A DNA stretch of 64,000 nt, from assembly GCA_045542735.1 (NCBI GenBank), contig JAZQLQ010000017.1:1-64000 (forward strand), written 5' to 3'. The translations under genes and the position numbers were made by a program. Source of the DNA: UBA2882 sp045542735 (GTDB lineage Bacteria > Bacillota > Clostridia > Lachnospirales > Lachnospiraceae). Below are positions 7,875-17,095 of this stretch, in pieces. The notes under the pieces are model-generated. The model made no database searches. It was not told the origin of the DNA and worked only from the letters and a program-made list of their open reading frames with translations. Position 1 is the stretch's first letter, and each line of letters begins with the position of its first letter.

Positions 7875-9839
7875 TTACTGCATCATCTCCAGAAACATCT
7901 CTTCAGAAATAATAGGTATGCCCAACTCTTTGGCCTTTTTATTTTTGCCGGAGGTGGAAGTCACATCGTTATTAATCAAATAGTCCGTTTTGCTTGAAAC
8001 GCTTCCTGCTACTTTGCCGCCCTTGCTCTCAATGACTTCCTTTACTTCATTGCGGTTCGCAAAATGCTCTACACTTCCGGTAATAACAAAGGTTTTTCCT
8101 GCAAATATCTGCTCCTCGTTATTTTCAACAGGCTTTTCAATGCGAAGTTCATCCAACAGGCGCTGTGCCGTTTGGCATTTTTTCTCATTTGCAAAGAAAT
8201 GTACAATAGCATCTGCCATAATACTACCAATACCTTCTACTTCTGACAGTTCCTCTGCTGTAGCGGATTTAATTTTTCCATAGTCGTTTTGAAATGCCTT
8301 ACAAAGCATCTTTGCATTTGCAACGCCGATACCACTGATACCCAAAGCATATAAAAATCTGGACAAGGTAGTATCTTTTGCTTTTTCAACAGAGGCTATG
8401 ATATTTTGATAGGACTTTTCGCCAAAGCCTTCCATGGTTGTGATTTCATCTTTATACCGCTCCAGATGAAACACATCTGCAAATTCATGGATAAATCCTT
8501 TTTCAATGAATTTCTCCAAAGTTGCTTCCGACATACCGTCGATATTTAATGCATCTCTGCTTACCATCAGCGTAAATGCCTTAATTTTCTTTGCATCGCA
8601 ATCCTCATTGGGACATATCAATGTCTTGGCATCGTTTAACTTGCTGATTTCCGTTTTTCCACCGCACACCGGACAGGTACAAGGGATTTCTAAATTGCCG
8701 CTCCTTGTGAGATTCTCCGCAATCTGGGGAATAATCATATTGGCCTTGTACACAGTAATACGGTCACCGATTCCCAGCTCCAGATTTTCTAAGATACTGA
8801 GATTGTGTACACTGGCTCTGGACACCGTGGTCCCTTCCAGTTCGACCGGTTCAAATATAGCTACCGGATTAATCAGGCCGGTACGGCTGGGACTCCATTC
8901 GATTTCTTTTAACGTAGTTTCTGCGGTTTCATCCGCCCATTTAAATGCTATGGAATCTCTGGGAAACTTAGCCGTTCTTCCCAATGATGCCCCATATGCC
9001 ATATCACAATATGTCAGTACCAGACCGTCGGAAGGCACATCATAGGATTTAATCTTTTGTGCAAAACTTTCCACCGCTTCCAAAATAGTATCGGGATTAA
9101 CACGTACAGTTTCCACCACATCAAAGCCCTGTTCTTTTAAAAAGCCAAACTGCTTTTCCCTGTCATTGTCAAAATTTACCTCATTACCGTTTTCAAGAGC
9201 TTCTACTAAAGAAAATGCAAAGAGACGTACATTTCTTTTGGCTGTAATTTCATTGTTTAATTGTCTGACGGAACCACTACAAAGATTTCGTGGATTTTTG
9301 TACTTCGCATCCGCATCGGAAATCTCGGCATTGACTTTTTCAAAATCCGAATAGGTAATAACTGCCTCGCCTCTTAAAATCAGTTTCCCTTTGAAAGAAA
9401 TGGTATGGGGAATATTTTTAAATACCTTGGCATTGTTGGTAATAACTTCTCCCACTTCTCCATTGCCGCGGGTAACTGCTTTTTGCAATGTTCCGCCTTC
9501 ATATGTCAATACAATGGTCAAACCATCTAACTTCCAGGAAAGTAAACCTTCTTTTCCATTTAACCAGCTTTGTAACTCTTCCCGGCTCTTAGTCTTTGCC
9601 AGGGAAAGCATAGGTTTTTCATGAGCTTCCTTGGGTAATTCATCTACCGCTTCATAACCCACACTGACAGTGGGACTACCAGACAAGGTCATGCCGGTTT
9701 CTTCCTCCAGTGCTACCAATTCATCATATAAAGCATCATATTCGAAATTGCTCATAATCTCTCTATCTTCTGCATAATATGCTTTTGCAGCCTCATTTAG
9801 CTGAGCAACTAACTCTTTCATTCTATCAACTTTATTCAT
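7875..9839 (-). CDS. ligA: NAD-dependent DNA ligase
   Basis: Seals nicks in replication and repair using NAD. About 654 residues. The order is adenylation domain with the AMP-accepting lysine K103 in SWKLDG, OB domain, a four-cysteine zinc finger (CPVCG ... CPNEDC), helix-hairpin-helix repeats (EGFGEKS, GIGVANA, EGIGSIM) and a C-terminal BRCT domain (FAGKTFVITGSVEHFANR). AGGAGG precedes the ATG at 9839; the frame is open to 9860 but those codons hold the binding site. The start overlaps the end of the upstream rluF-like gene by 8 bases, implying translational coupling. Confidence 0.95.
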   Translation of the reverse strand: MNKVDRMKELVAQLNEAAKAYYAEDREIMSNFEYDALYDELVALEEETGMTLSGSPTVSVGYEAVDELPKEAHEKPMLSLAKTKSREELQSWLNGKEGLLSWKLDGLTIVLTYEGGTLQKAVTRGNGEVGEVITNNAKVFKNIPHTISFKGKLILRGEAVITYSDFEKVNAEISDADAKYKNPRNLCSGSVRQLNNEITAKRNVRLFAFSLVEALENGNEVNFDNDREKQFGFLKEQGFDVVETVRVNPDTILEAVESFAQKIKSYDVPSDGLVLTYCDMAYGASLGRTAKFPRDSIAFKWADETAETTLKEIEWSPSRTGLINPVAIFEPVELEGTTVSRASVHNLSILENLELGIGDRITVYKANMIIPQIAENLTRSGNLEIPCTCPVCGGKTEISKLNDAKTLICPNEDCDAKKIKAFTLMVSRDALNIDGMSEATLEKFIEKGFIHEFADVFHLERYKDEITTMEGFGEKSYQNIIASVEKAKDTTLSRFLYALGISGIGVANAKMLCKAFQNDYGKIKSATAEELSEVEGIGSIMADAIVHFFANEKKCQTAQRLLDELRIEKPVENNEEQIFAGKTFVITGSVEHFANRNEVKEVIESKGGKVAGSVSSKTDYLINNDVTSTSGKNKKAKELGIPIISEEMFLEMMQ

Positions 9840-10581
9840 GACGACCTCCTGCAATGTCATAAAGTTCTTGTAATTCCTGTCCTTTTAATATGCGATATTC
9901 TCCGGGTTTTAATTTATTAAGCATCACATTTGCCACACGTACTCTTTTTAACGCATGAACTTCATATCCAAGTTCTGCACACATCCGGCGGATTTGTCTG
10001 TTCAATCCCTGGGTTAAAATAATTCGGAATGTCAATTTACCGATTTGTTCTACCTGACAGGGTCTGGTCTTTTTATCCAGTTCTGTCAAATAAACGCCTT
10101 CTGACATAGACTTTAAAAACTCCGGTGTAATCTCAGTTTTTACTTTGACAATATATTCCTTTTCATGGCGGTTGGCACCACGCATCAAACGGTCAATTAA
10201 ATCTCCGTCATTAGTCAAAAGAAGCAAGCCTTCCGAATCCTTATCCAATCTGCCTGCATAAGTCACACGAACAGGATAATGCAATTCATTGGTCAAAAGT
10301 TTATCTGCATGTTTGTCACGTTCCGAACAAATCACACCAACAGGCTTATAATATGCAAGTACTGCAACATCCTGTCTGCCACCAATAACTTTACCGTTAA
10401 AACAAACCTTATCGCCCCTTCGTACTTTTGTACCGTTTCCCGCAATCCGGTCATTTACCGTCACCTGTCCCGATTCAATCAACTTATCTGCATCTCTTCT
10501 GGAGCATATTCCCGCCTGGGCCAAATATTTATTTAAACGAATTTCTTCACTATTTTGTGAAAATTGTTTTTTTCCACTCAT
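9832..10581 (-). CDS. rluF: 23S rRNA pseudouridine synthase, RluF-like
   Basis: A 249-residue RsuA/RluB/E/F-family enzyme that isomerises uridine in rRNA. An N-terminal S4 RNA-binding domain (RLNKYLAQAGICSRRDADKL) is followed by the catalytic domain with the active aspartate in GRLDKDSEGLLLLTNDG, then HEKEYIVKV and LNRQIRRMCAELGYEV. The lysine-aspartate-serine-glutamate form of the catalytic motif and the C-terminal LKRVRVANVML segment match RluF better than RluB, so U2604 of 23S rRNA is the likely target. Upstream of and overlapping ligA. Confidence 0.85.
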   Translation of the reverse strand: MSGKKQFSQNSEEIRLNKYLAQAGICSRRDADKLIESGQVTVNDRIAGNGTKVRRGDKVCFNGKVIGGRQDVAVLAYYKPVGVICSERDKHADKLLTNELHYPVRVTYAGRLDKDSEGLLLLTNDGDLIDRLMRGANRHEKEYIVKVKTEITPEFLKSMSEGVYLTELDKKTRPCQVEQIGKLTFRIILTQGLNRQIRRMCAELGYEVHALKRVRVANVMLNKLKPGEYRILKGQELQELYDIAGGRHE

Positions 10582-10726
10582 CTTTTTGATATCCTTTTTG
10601 AATTATTCTAAAAATATATCATACCCTCTTATCATACTTTAAATTGATAATTTTTTCCAGCATAATCACCATGTTTTCGGGTCATAGTATCATTGTAGGC
10701 ATCTTTTTTGAAAGGAGGCAATTACT

Positions 10727-10936
10727 ATGAGAAACAAAGCGTTTGACTGCATCGTTTTGACCATTGTCATTATCGGTGCCATTAACTGGGGTTTGATCGG
10801 CTTTTTCAACTTTGATCTGGTAGCCATGGTATTTGGTAACATGTCCTGGATCTCCAGAATCATTTATGCACTTGTCGGTCTTGGCGGACTTTATCTGATC
10901 AGCTTTTATAACAATCTTGGTTCAAATGAAGTTTAA
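10727..10936 (+). CDS. DUF378 small membrane protein
   Basis: 69 residues with two hydrophobic helices. It carries the DUF378 hallmark INWGLIGFFNFDLVAM, followed by the second helix ISRIIYALVGLGGLYLI. AAAGGAGG sits eight bases before the ATG, and a terminator follows. Function unknown across the family. Stands alone between divergent rluF and the aldolase gene. Confidence 0.9.
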   Translation: MRNKAFDCIVLTIVIIGAINWGLIGFFNFDLVAMVFGNMSWISRIIYALVGLGGLYLISFYNNLGSNEV

Positions 10937-10952
10937 GCCACATCTTATTCAA

Positions 10953-10986
10953 AACGGATAGCAGAGCCTTGCGCCTGTTATCCGTT
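10953..10986 (+). terminator. Rho-independent terminator
   Basis: A 12-bp stem (AACGGATAGCAG / CTGTTATCCGTT, one G-U pair) with a GC-rich loop is followed by TTTTATT, just after the DUF378 gene. Confidence 0.85.
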
Positions 10987-11020
10987 TTATTATGTACAAT
11001 TATGAATTTATAATATCCAC

Positions 11021-11049
11021 TTGACAAAGTTTTTTATATCTTGTATGAT
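11021..11049 (+). promoter_or_regulatory. Sigma-A promoter of the aldolase-like gene
   Basis: A consensus TTGACA (11021-11026) lies 17 bases from TATGAT (11044-11049). The expected start near 11056 gives a 60-base leader before the ATG at 11116. That leader holds a GC-rich stretch (TTGGCGCGC) unlike its surroundings. Confidence 0.8.
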
Positions 11050-11115
11050 AAATATACTTTAGCAATTTAAAGCGTTGGCGCGCAAAAGAATCGTCAACAA
11101 ATGGAGGATGAAAAA

Positions 11116-12102
11116 ATGAGTACAGCAAGTTGTAACGAAAGAACTTTAATGGATTACTGTCCAGACATCAAGGTCGTGGATTGTACTATGCGTGACGGTG
11201 GTCTGGTAAATAATTTTGCCTTCACTGATGAATTTGTAAAAGATCTATACCAGGCCAATATCAAAGCCGGTGTTGATTATATGGAGTTTGGCTATAAAGC
11301 ATCCAAGGAATTGTTTGACGTAAATGCCTATGGCAAATGGAAATTCTGTGAGGAAGAAGATATCCGTGCCATTGTGGGTGAAAATGATTCCCCTTTAAAA
11401 ATTGCGGTTATGGCAGACGCCGGCCGCTGTGATTTTGAAAAGGATATTCTTCCCAAAAAAGACAGCGTCATTGATTTAATCCGTGTGGCCACCTATATTC
11501 ACCAGATTCCCACAGCTATCAAAATGATTGAAGACTTTAAGGCAAAGGGCTACGAGGTAGCAGTCAATATTATGGCTGTATCCAAAGTTAATTCCGATGA
11601 CTTGGCAGCAGGTTTAAAGCTTCTGTCCCGTAGTAATGTAGACATTATTTACTTGGTAGACAGTTTCGGTTCCTTCTATCCGGAACAAATCACCAAATTA
11701 GCTCAGCAATATGTAGAGATTGCAAGTGCATCCGGTAAAATCGTGGGTATGCATGCCCACAACAACCAGCAATTAGCTTTCGCTAACACAATTGAGGCAT
11801 GTCGTAATGGTGTATGTCTCCTTGATGCCACGGTAAATGGTATGGGCCGCGGTGCCGGAAACTGCTATTCCGAATCCCTTTTGAGCTTTTTGAAAAACCC
11901 CAAATACGATGAAGTACCCATTATCCGTTTCATCGAAAAACATATGTTAAAATTGAAAGCAGAAGGCACTGTATGGGGATATGATTTACCTTACCTGATT
12001 ACCGGTATCTTAAACAGCCACCCTTCCATTGCCATCAATTTCTTAAAAGAAAACCGTACTGATTACACCAGTTTCTTACACGAAGTTATGGATATGCATT
12101 AA
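11116..12102 (+). CDS. DRE-TIM aldolase-like protein
   Basis: About 328 residues of the HMGL-like / 4-hydroxy-2-oxovalerate-aldolase superfamily, which use a divalent metal to cleave or form a C-C bond next to a carbonyl. The metal and catalytic motif is DCTMRDGG near the N-terminus; the second metal site is the HAHNNQQ motif; NGMGRGAGN follows. It lacks the C-terminal regulatory domain of isopropylmalate synthase and has no acylating aldehyde dehydrogenase partner nearby. GGAGG is eight bases before the ATG at 11116, so the ATG at 11101, which overlaps it, is rejected. Substrate unknown. Confidence 0.82.
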   Translation: MSTASCNERTLMDYCPDIKVVDCTMRDGGLVNNFAFTDEFVKDLYQANIKAGVDYMEFGYKASKELFDVNAYGKWKFCEEEDIRAIVGENDSPLKIAVMADAGRCDFEKDILPKKDSVIDLIRVATYIHQIPTAIKMIEDFKAKGYEVAVNIMAVSKVNSDDLAAGLKLLSRSNVDIIYLVDSFGSFYPEQITKLAQQYVEIASASGKIVGMHAHNNQQLAFANTIEACRNGVCLLDATVNGMGRGAGNCYSESLLSFLKNPKYDEVPIIRFIEKHMLKLKAEGTVWGYDLPYLITGILNSHPSIAINFLKENRTDYTSFLHEVMDMH

Positions 12103-12109
12103 TAAGATA

Positions 12110-12137
12110 AAAAGGATAACCCGAGGGTTATCCTTTT
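12110..12137. terminator. Bidirectional hairpin terminator
   Basis: A perfect 13-bp stem (AAAAGGATAACCC / GGGTTATCCTTTT) with a two-base gap separates the convergent aldolase and membrane-protein genes. It overlaps the stop codon of the leftward gene. Confidence 0.85.
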
Positions 12138-12903
12138 ATTCTTCTGTCAAGCAATATATACTTGCTATACAATCAGGTCTGGTAGTATTTTCAAATTGTA
12201 CTGCCAGCATTTTTTCTCCCACACTTACGTTTCCATAAAATTTCTTTGATACCAAAACCTCTTTGGTGGTACCATCCTCTAAGTCTACTGATATTGTAGG
12301 AATTTTCCACAAATTAGCATATTCTGAAACCTTTTGGCTTCTTCCCTCCATCTCAACATTCCAAACTCCCAATGCATCCCTATGTGCAATCATTTTTCCC
12401 TTGCATACCCCATTGCATACTATCAATTTAGCATTTTCATAACTCTTTTGACGCAATCTTGTATCACAGTAAACCAACCAATATATTAATATCAACACAA
12501 TAATAATGATGCTATAAACAGTAGCAACGGTAGGTGCAATCTCTTGTTGAGCTTCTTTCCTTAGTTCACGCATCCTTTCCTGTTTTCTTGCTTCCGCATT
12601 TGCATATACATCTAACAAATCCGATTTTTTCACATTGGTACCATATGCTTCATACAAATCATACACTTCATCCATCGCATAATACTCATTTGCACGTTCA
12701 GACGATGGGCTATAGCCTAATCTTTTTCTCATCATTTCATCTTCTACCAACATCTGTATTAATGCGCCGATAATCAGAATAACAATCAGCAAAATTATTT
12801 CAACGAATACCGCTGTTTTCATTGTTGTTTTTGCACGTTCCTTTTCACCGGCTAAAATTACTTTCATATCCTGTTCGCTTGCAGGTCTCCATGCCTCTTT
12901 CAC
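12136..12903 (-). CDS. Two-helix membrane protein of unknown function
   Basis: About 255 residues. One hydrophobic helix near residues 28-52 (VFVEIILLIVILIIGALI), a charged extracytoplasmic or loop segment rich in Glu, Arg and Tyr, a second helix near 125-146 (VYSIIIIVLILIYWLVY), then a soluble C-terminal beta-rich domain (VSVGEKMLAVQF). No family recognised. The frame opens at 12945, but AGGAG lies eight bases before a GTG at 12903, preferred as the start. No partner on the same strand. The 215 bases upstream show nothing recognisable. Confidence 0.65.
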   Translation of the reverse strand: MKEAWRPASEQDMKVILAGEKERAKTTMKTAVFVEIILLIVILIIGALIQMLVEDEMMRKRLGYSPSSERANEYYAMDEVYDLYEAYGTNVKKSDLLDVYANAEARKQERMRELRKEAQQEIAPTVATVYSIIIIVLILIYWLVYCDTRLRQKSYENAKLIVCNGVCKGKMIAHRDALGVWNVEMEGRSQKVSEYANLWKIPTISVDLEDGTTKEVLVSKKFYGNVSVGEKMLAVQFENTTRPDCIASIYCLTEE

Positions 12904-13118
12904 GTTTTTTTCTCCTATCAAATAATCATAAAAAAACCATTGCACTTTTTCAGTCTATTGTGTTATGCTGTTTCCCAGCAGGATTTATATCTAAACTTCT
13001 ATGCATCTGCATTGATTATACAATCAATATCTATTTATTTCAAACTCCCTGCTAAATTCAACCACTAATTACATATCGCGGGAAGTATCTTGTTCCGCAA
13101 AAAGAAAGGAAAATGAAT

Positions 13119-14213
13119 ATGTCTAAAAACACATCTATCAATTCAAAAACTATTTCTATGCCTCATGATAAGGGCTACAAAAAAGATTTATCCGTGCCCA
13201 AAGAATTTCTTCACTTTATTAGAAAATATGCCGGTATCCAACAAGCCGACAACTGGGATGAATCTCAAGTCCAATTGTCGGATAAAGAATTTATCGGAAA
13301 GGACTATGAAGGACGTGAAGCGGATTTACTCTATGAAATAACAGAAAAGGAAAACAAAAAAGTTTTTGTATACATTCTCCAAGAGTTACAATCCACGGTA
13401 GACTATACCATGATATTCCGAACACTTATTTATGTCGTTGATACTTTATTACGCTATTTTTCCCAGACACCTCCGGCAATACGGGAACGTAAGGATTTCC
13501 GACTTCCTGTAATCATTCCCATTGTTTTTTATAATGGTGATAAGCCATGGACAGCTACACAAGAACTCAAAGAATATTATCAAAATAACGGTGGATTATT
13601 GAACGAATATATGTTAAACTTAAAATACTATTTAGTAGATTTGTCTCAGATTGATGAAACTTTCATATTAAACAGCAATACCGTCATTGACAATATCATG
13701 TTCTGTGATAAATATCGTCAAAAGGCAAAACTTGCCGACGCGGTAAAGCTGGCACTTCAACGTGTGGAGCATCTTAGTGCACAAGATCAAGAAAATTTTG
13801 AAAATTGGGTAAAAAATGTTCTGCTGACTATTTGCAAAAATCAGGAAACAGTGGTAAATGAAATCATGGCACGTGCCAAGAACGGAGGAAATAACATGGC
13901 ATTTCAATATAATATTATTCGTATTTTTGAAGAAGAAAAAGCAGCCGGCCGCGAAGCCGGATTAGCCGAAGGTAGAACTGTGGGACGTGCTCAGGGCATA
14001 GCTGAAGGTAGAGCTGAAGGTAGAGCTGAAGGTCTACAGCAAGCTGTTTTAACGTTATTATCACAATATACACTGACCGATGATGACATCGCCCTCATCT
14101 CCGCGCAAAAAGATACGGCAATTTTAACCAACTGGTTAAAGATTGCCGCCAATTCAACATGCTTATCCGATTTTATAGAGCAAACCCATGCTCTCCCAAC
14201 AACGCCTGTTTAA
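13119..14213 (+). CDS. Rpn-family PD-(D/E)XK nuclease / transposase-like protein
   Basis: About 364 residues. Rpn proteins are DNA endonucleases linked to RecA-independent recombination and, in some cases, phage defence. The nuclease core lies near residues 55-95: EADLLYEI supplies the acidic residue and FVYILQELQS the Q/E-x-Q element. The C-terminal third carries glycine-arginine-glutamate repeats (AEGRAEGRAEG), typical of the family, encoded by 12-base tandem repeats. The ATG at 13119 is better spaced from AAAGG than that at 13113. Its stop overlaps the convergent asparaginase stop by four bases. Confidence 0.8.
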   Translation: MSKNTSINSKTISMPHDKGYKKDLSVPKEFLHFIRKYAGIQQADNWDESQVQLSDKEFIGKDYEGREADLLYEITEKENKKVFVYILQELQSTVDYTMIFRTLIYVVDTLLRYFSQTPPAIRERKDFRLPVIIPIVFYNGDKPWTATQELKEYYQNNGGLLNEYMLNLKYYLVDLSQIDETFILNSNTVIDNIMFCDKYRQKAKLADAVKLALQRVEHLSAQDQENFENWVKNVLLTICKNQETVVNEIMARAKNGGNNMAFQYNIIRIFEEEKAAGREAGLAEGRTVGRAQGIAEGRAEGRAEGLQQAVLTLLSQYTLTDDDIALISAQKDTAILTNWLKIAANSTCLSDFIEQTHALPTTPV

Positions 14214-15253
14214 ACAATATCCATCCCCATCGGGAGTTTTATACATGTTTCCAAATCCATTTCATTGGATAACAACAACCACATTTTTATGTACATAGCA
14301 ATCGGGGAAGCCTGTGGTAACACATAGGCTTCCTTTTCACTATAGAGCTTTGTGGTCTCATATGTCATCCCTTCAGGTACTCCGGCAACAAAAACCGGAA
14401 TTTGTTTTTCTTTTGCCATGTCCAGAAATGCGGCAAGATTTCCATCTGATACAGGAAAAGTACCTGAATGATAAGTATCCAGCAGAACCGCATCCACATG
14501 ATTAATATCCGGAAACACCATCCCCGGATAAGGATGTATAAAGGCAATATGACATTCCGGCATTCTTTTCTGTCCGGGCGCAAGGCTTTGTATTTGATTC
14601 TGAAATTGTGCATGTTTCTCTGTTTTTGTTTTTTTACACACAATGTTATCATGACCCGCTTCTGTTTCCACAGTGGCATAATAAGTATCCAACACACTAT
14701 ATATCAAATCACTATAATTTGCTTGTTGAAGCAATCTGGTACCATAATGAAAATAATGTTTTCCCCCATTGTTATAAGAGCAAAACACACCTTTGTGACA
14801 TCCTTCCAAAATCAGATGAATTGCTTTTTCAAAATTCACCAAACCATTGCTTCTGCCATCGGTTAAGGGATAATTAGCGGAAACCGTCACAATGGGAATT
14901 TGTGTGTCTGCGAACATATAACCAAGTGCCGCCGAGGAATATGCTAAAGTATCTGTCCCCACAGTCACTATCACGCCTTCATACACATTCTGTGATAATT
15001 GTGCACTTAATGCTTTCCAAAGCAGTTCCGGATGCATGCCATTGAAATTTTCACTCAGAATTTCATACGGACATATTGTCTCAAAACAGATTTCTGTATC
15101 AAATTGTTTCTCATAGGAATTTTGGTATTGCTCTGCAAATTGCTCAAGCAAGAGCCTTCTTGTCTTTTCGCCTCCGGGCGCTAAATATCCGGCATCCGGT
15201 GCACTTCCTATAGTTCCTCCGGTAAAAACTACCAATATCTTTGTCTCTTCCAT
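14210..15253 (-). CDS. Asparaginase-family amidohydrolase
   Basis: 347 residues. It has the asparaginase nucleophile motif FTGGTIGS at the N-terminus and the second threonine-aspartate motif VGTDTLAYSSAALG. DGRSNGLVNFEKAI matches the dimer and active-site region of type I enzymes. It should hydrolyse L-asparagine or a related amide to the acid and ammonia in the cytosol, as no signal peptide is present. The sequence is divergent from AnsA, with a long middle segment, so the substrate is uncertain. Upstream lies pepF on the same strand; supplying amino acids from peptides is a plausible shared theme. Confidence 0.8.
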   Translation of the reverse strand: MEETKILVVFTGGTIGSAPDAGYLAPGGEKTRRLLLEQFAEQYQNSYEKQFDTEICFETICPYEILSENFNGMHPELLWKALSAQLSQNVYEGVIVTVGTDTLAYSSAALGYMFADTQIPIVTVSANYPLTDGRSNGLVNFEKAIHLILEGCHKGVFCSYNNGGKHYFHYGTRLLQQANYSDLIYSVLDTYYATVETEAGHDNIVCKKTKTEKHAQFQNQIQSLAPGQKRMPECHIAFIHPYPGMVFPDINHVDAVLLDTYHSGTFPVSDGNLAAFLDMAKEKQIPVFVAGVPEGMTYETTKLYSEKEAYVLPQASPIAMYIKMWLLLSNEMDLETCIKLPMGMDIV

Positions 15254-15271
15254 TTATCACAAACTCTCCTA

Positions 15272-17062
15272 TTACGATAGAGTTTTAAACTCCTCGACAT
15301 ATTCTTTAAACACAGCTAGTGCACGCTCCACAGGCTCACTACCGGTCATATCAACCTTGCATAGCTTTAGCAATTCAATGGGGCTCATACAGCTGCCGCC
15401 GCTTAAAAACTGTTTATAATCTTCCACAGCACCTTCTTCTCCTTTTAGGATGCGGCTACTGATGGCAATGGCTGCTGCAAATCCCGTTGCATACTGATAT
15501 ACATAAAAGGGTGTATAGAAATGCGGGATTCTTGCCCACTCATATGCAATCTCATCATCCACAACCATATCGGGGCCAAAATATTTTTTATTCAGTTCTT
15601 TATAAGCACCACACAATACTTCCGCTGTTAAAGTTTTACCTTCTTGAATTAATTCGTGGGTATACTTTTCGAACTCCGCAAACATAGTCTGACGATATAA
15701 GGTACCTTTAAACTGATCCAAGAAATAATTAATGAGATATTCCCGTTCTTTTTTGTCTTCTGTATTTTGGAGCAGATAGTGAATTAATAGTGCCTCATTA
15801 CAAGTAGATGCCACCTCTGCCACAAATATTTTATATCCGGCATATAGATAAGGCTGATGCAAATCGGAATAGTGGGAATGCAACGCATGCCCCATTTCAT
15901 GAGCCAGGGTGAACACATGATTTAAAGTTCCCTGATAATTTAGCAACACATACGGATGCACACCATATGCGCCCCAAGAATAGGCTCCATTGCGTTTTCC
16001 TTCATTTTCATAAATATCAATCCAACGGTTATCAAAACCTTCTCTCAACAAATCTAAATAGTCTTCTCCTAAAGGCGCCAGCCCCTTTAATACCAATTCC
16101 TTTGCTTCTTCGAAGGTATACTTTTTCTCCACACCTTCCACCATAGGGACATACACATCATACATATGCAGTTCATCGACCCGCAAACGCTCCTTACGAA
16201 GTGCCACATAATCATACATAGGCTGTAGATTGGCATTTACTGTCTCAATCAATTTATCATAAACTTCCACCGGAATTTCTGAATCATCCAAGGTTGCTTC
16301 CAGCGAATTTTCATACAGTCTTTGTTTTGCAAAAAAGGCACTTGCCCTTGCATTGGCGTCGTACATTGCCGCAATGGTATTGATGTTTTGCTTGTAAGTA
16401 GCATAGAGAGAAGTAAAGGCATCTTTACGTACATTGCGGTCATGATTTTCCATATAGGAAATAAATCTTCCCTGTGTCAGCGGCACTTTATCTCCCTTCT
16501 CATCACTGATATCTGCAAATCTCACATCTGCGTTATTAAACATGGAATAGATATTGGCAGCACCTTTAGCAACTTCATTAGCCGCAGCTAACATCTGCTC
16601 CCCCTTTTCATCCAAGGTATGCTCTTTTTGTCTCTGGATATTTTCAATAAATCGGCGATACTCCAACAATTCCGGATCTTCTTTATAAAATGCTTCCAAT
16701 GTCTCCTGTGGAATTGCCAAAATCTGCGGTACCATAAAGGCAGAAGCTGCATTTAACAAATTCATTTTAATCTCCGCTTCACCTGCAAATCCCTGGTAAT
16801 AAAAATTGGCTGTATCCTGATGATATTTTTGATTGGCATATACATAGTAAGCCTCCAACAGACAGTTTGCATCTGCATAAGCCTTCAAGCAATTTAAGAG
16901 CGTTTCGGCATTTTCCTGCAAGCGTCCGTCATACTCTTTGAGTTCTTCAATGGCAAACTCGATGCGGATACCATCATCCTTCCATGCATCATCATTAATA
17001 TATAAATCTTCTAATGCCCAAGTATCTTCTACTCTCTGCTCTTCGCGTTTCATAACTTTCAT
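15272..17062 (-). CDS. pepF: Oligoendopeptidase F (M3 metallopeptidase)
   Basis: About 596 residues, usual length for PepF. It cuts intracellular oligopeptides using zinc held by the HEMGH motif, near residue 385 in LAHEMGHALHSHYSD. The third ligand glutamate should lie in the following FVAEVASTCNEAL segment. The N-terminal half is the helical lobe that limits substrate size. The frame opens at 17092, but AAGGA before the ATG at 17062 makes that the better start. It lies 33 bases after the fusion GTPase gene on the same strand and is probably co-transcribed. Confidence 0.93.
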   Translation of the reverse strand: MKVMKREEQRVEDTWALEDLYINDDAWKDDGIRIEFAIEELKEYDGRLQENAETLLNCLKAYADANCLLEAYYVYANQKYHQDTANFYYQGFAGEAEIKMNLLNAASAFMVPQILAIPQETLEAFYKEDPELLEYRRFIENIQRQKEHTLDEKGEQMLAAANEVAKGAANIYSMFNNADVRFADISDEKGDKVPLTQGRFISYMENHDRNVRKDAFTSLYATYKQNINTIAAMYDANARASAFFAKQRLYENSLEATLDDSEIPVEVYDKLIETVNANLQPMYDYVALRKERLRVDELHMYDVYVPMVEGVEKKYTFEEAKELVLKGLAPLGEDYLDLLREGFDNRWIDIYENEGKRNGAYSWGAYGVHPYVLLNYQGTLNHVFTLAHEMGHALHSHYSDLHQPYLYAGYKIFVAEVASTCNEALLIHYLLQNTEDKKEREYLINYFLDQFKGTLYRQTMFAEFEKYTHELIQEGKTLTAEVLCGAYKELNKKYFGPDMVVDDEIAYEWARIPHFYTPFYVYQYATGFAAAIAISSRILKGEEGAVEDYKQFLSGGSCMSPIELLKLCKVDMTGSEPVERALAVFKEYVEEFKTLS

Positions 17063-17095
17063 ACTGCTTTTCCTTCCTTTTCCTTGTAGCAAATA

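Noticed and set aside
14001..14033. Mini CRISPR or minisatellite array
   Set aside because: Fewer than three 12-base units without spacers, lying in frame inside the Rpn gene tail.
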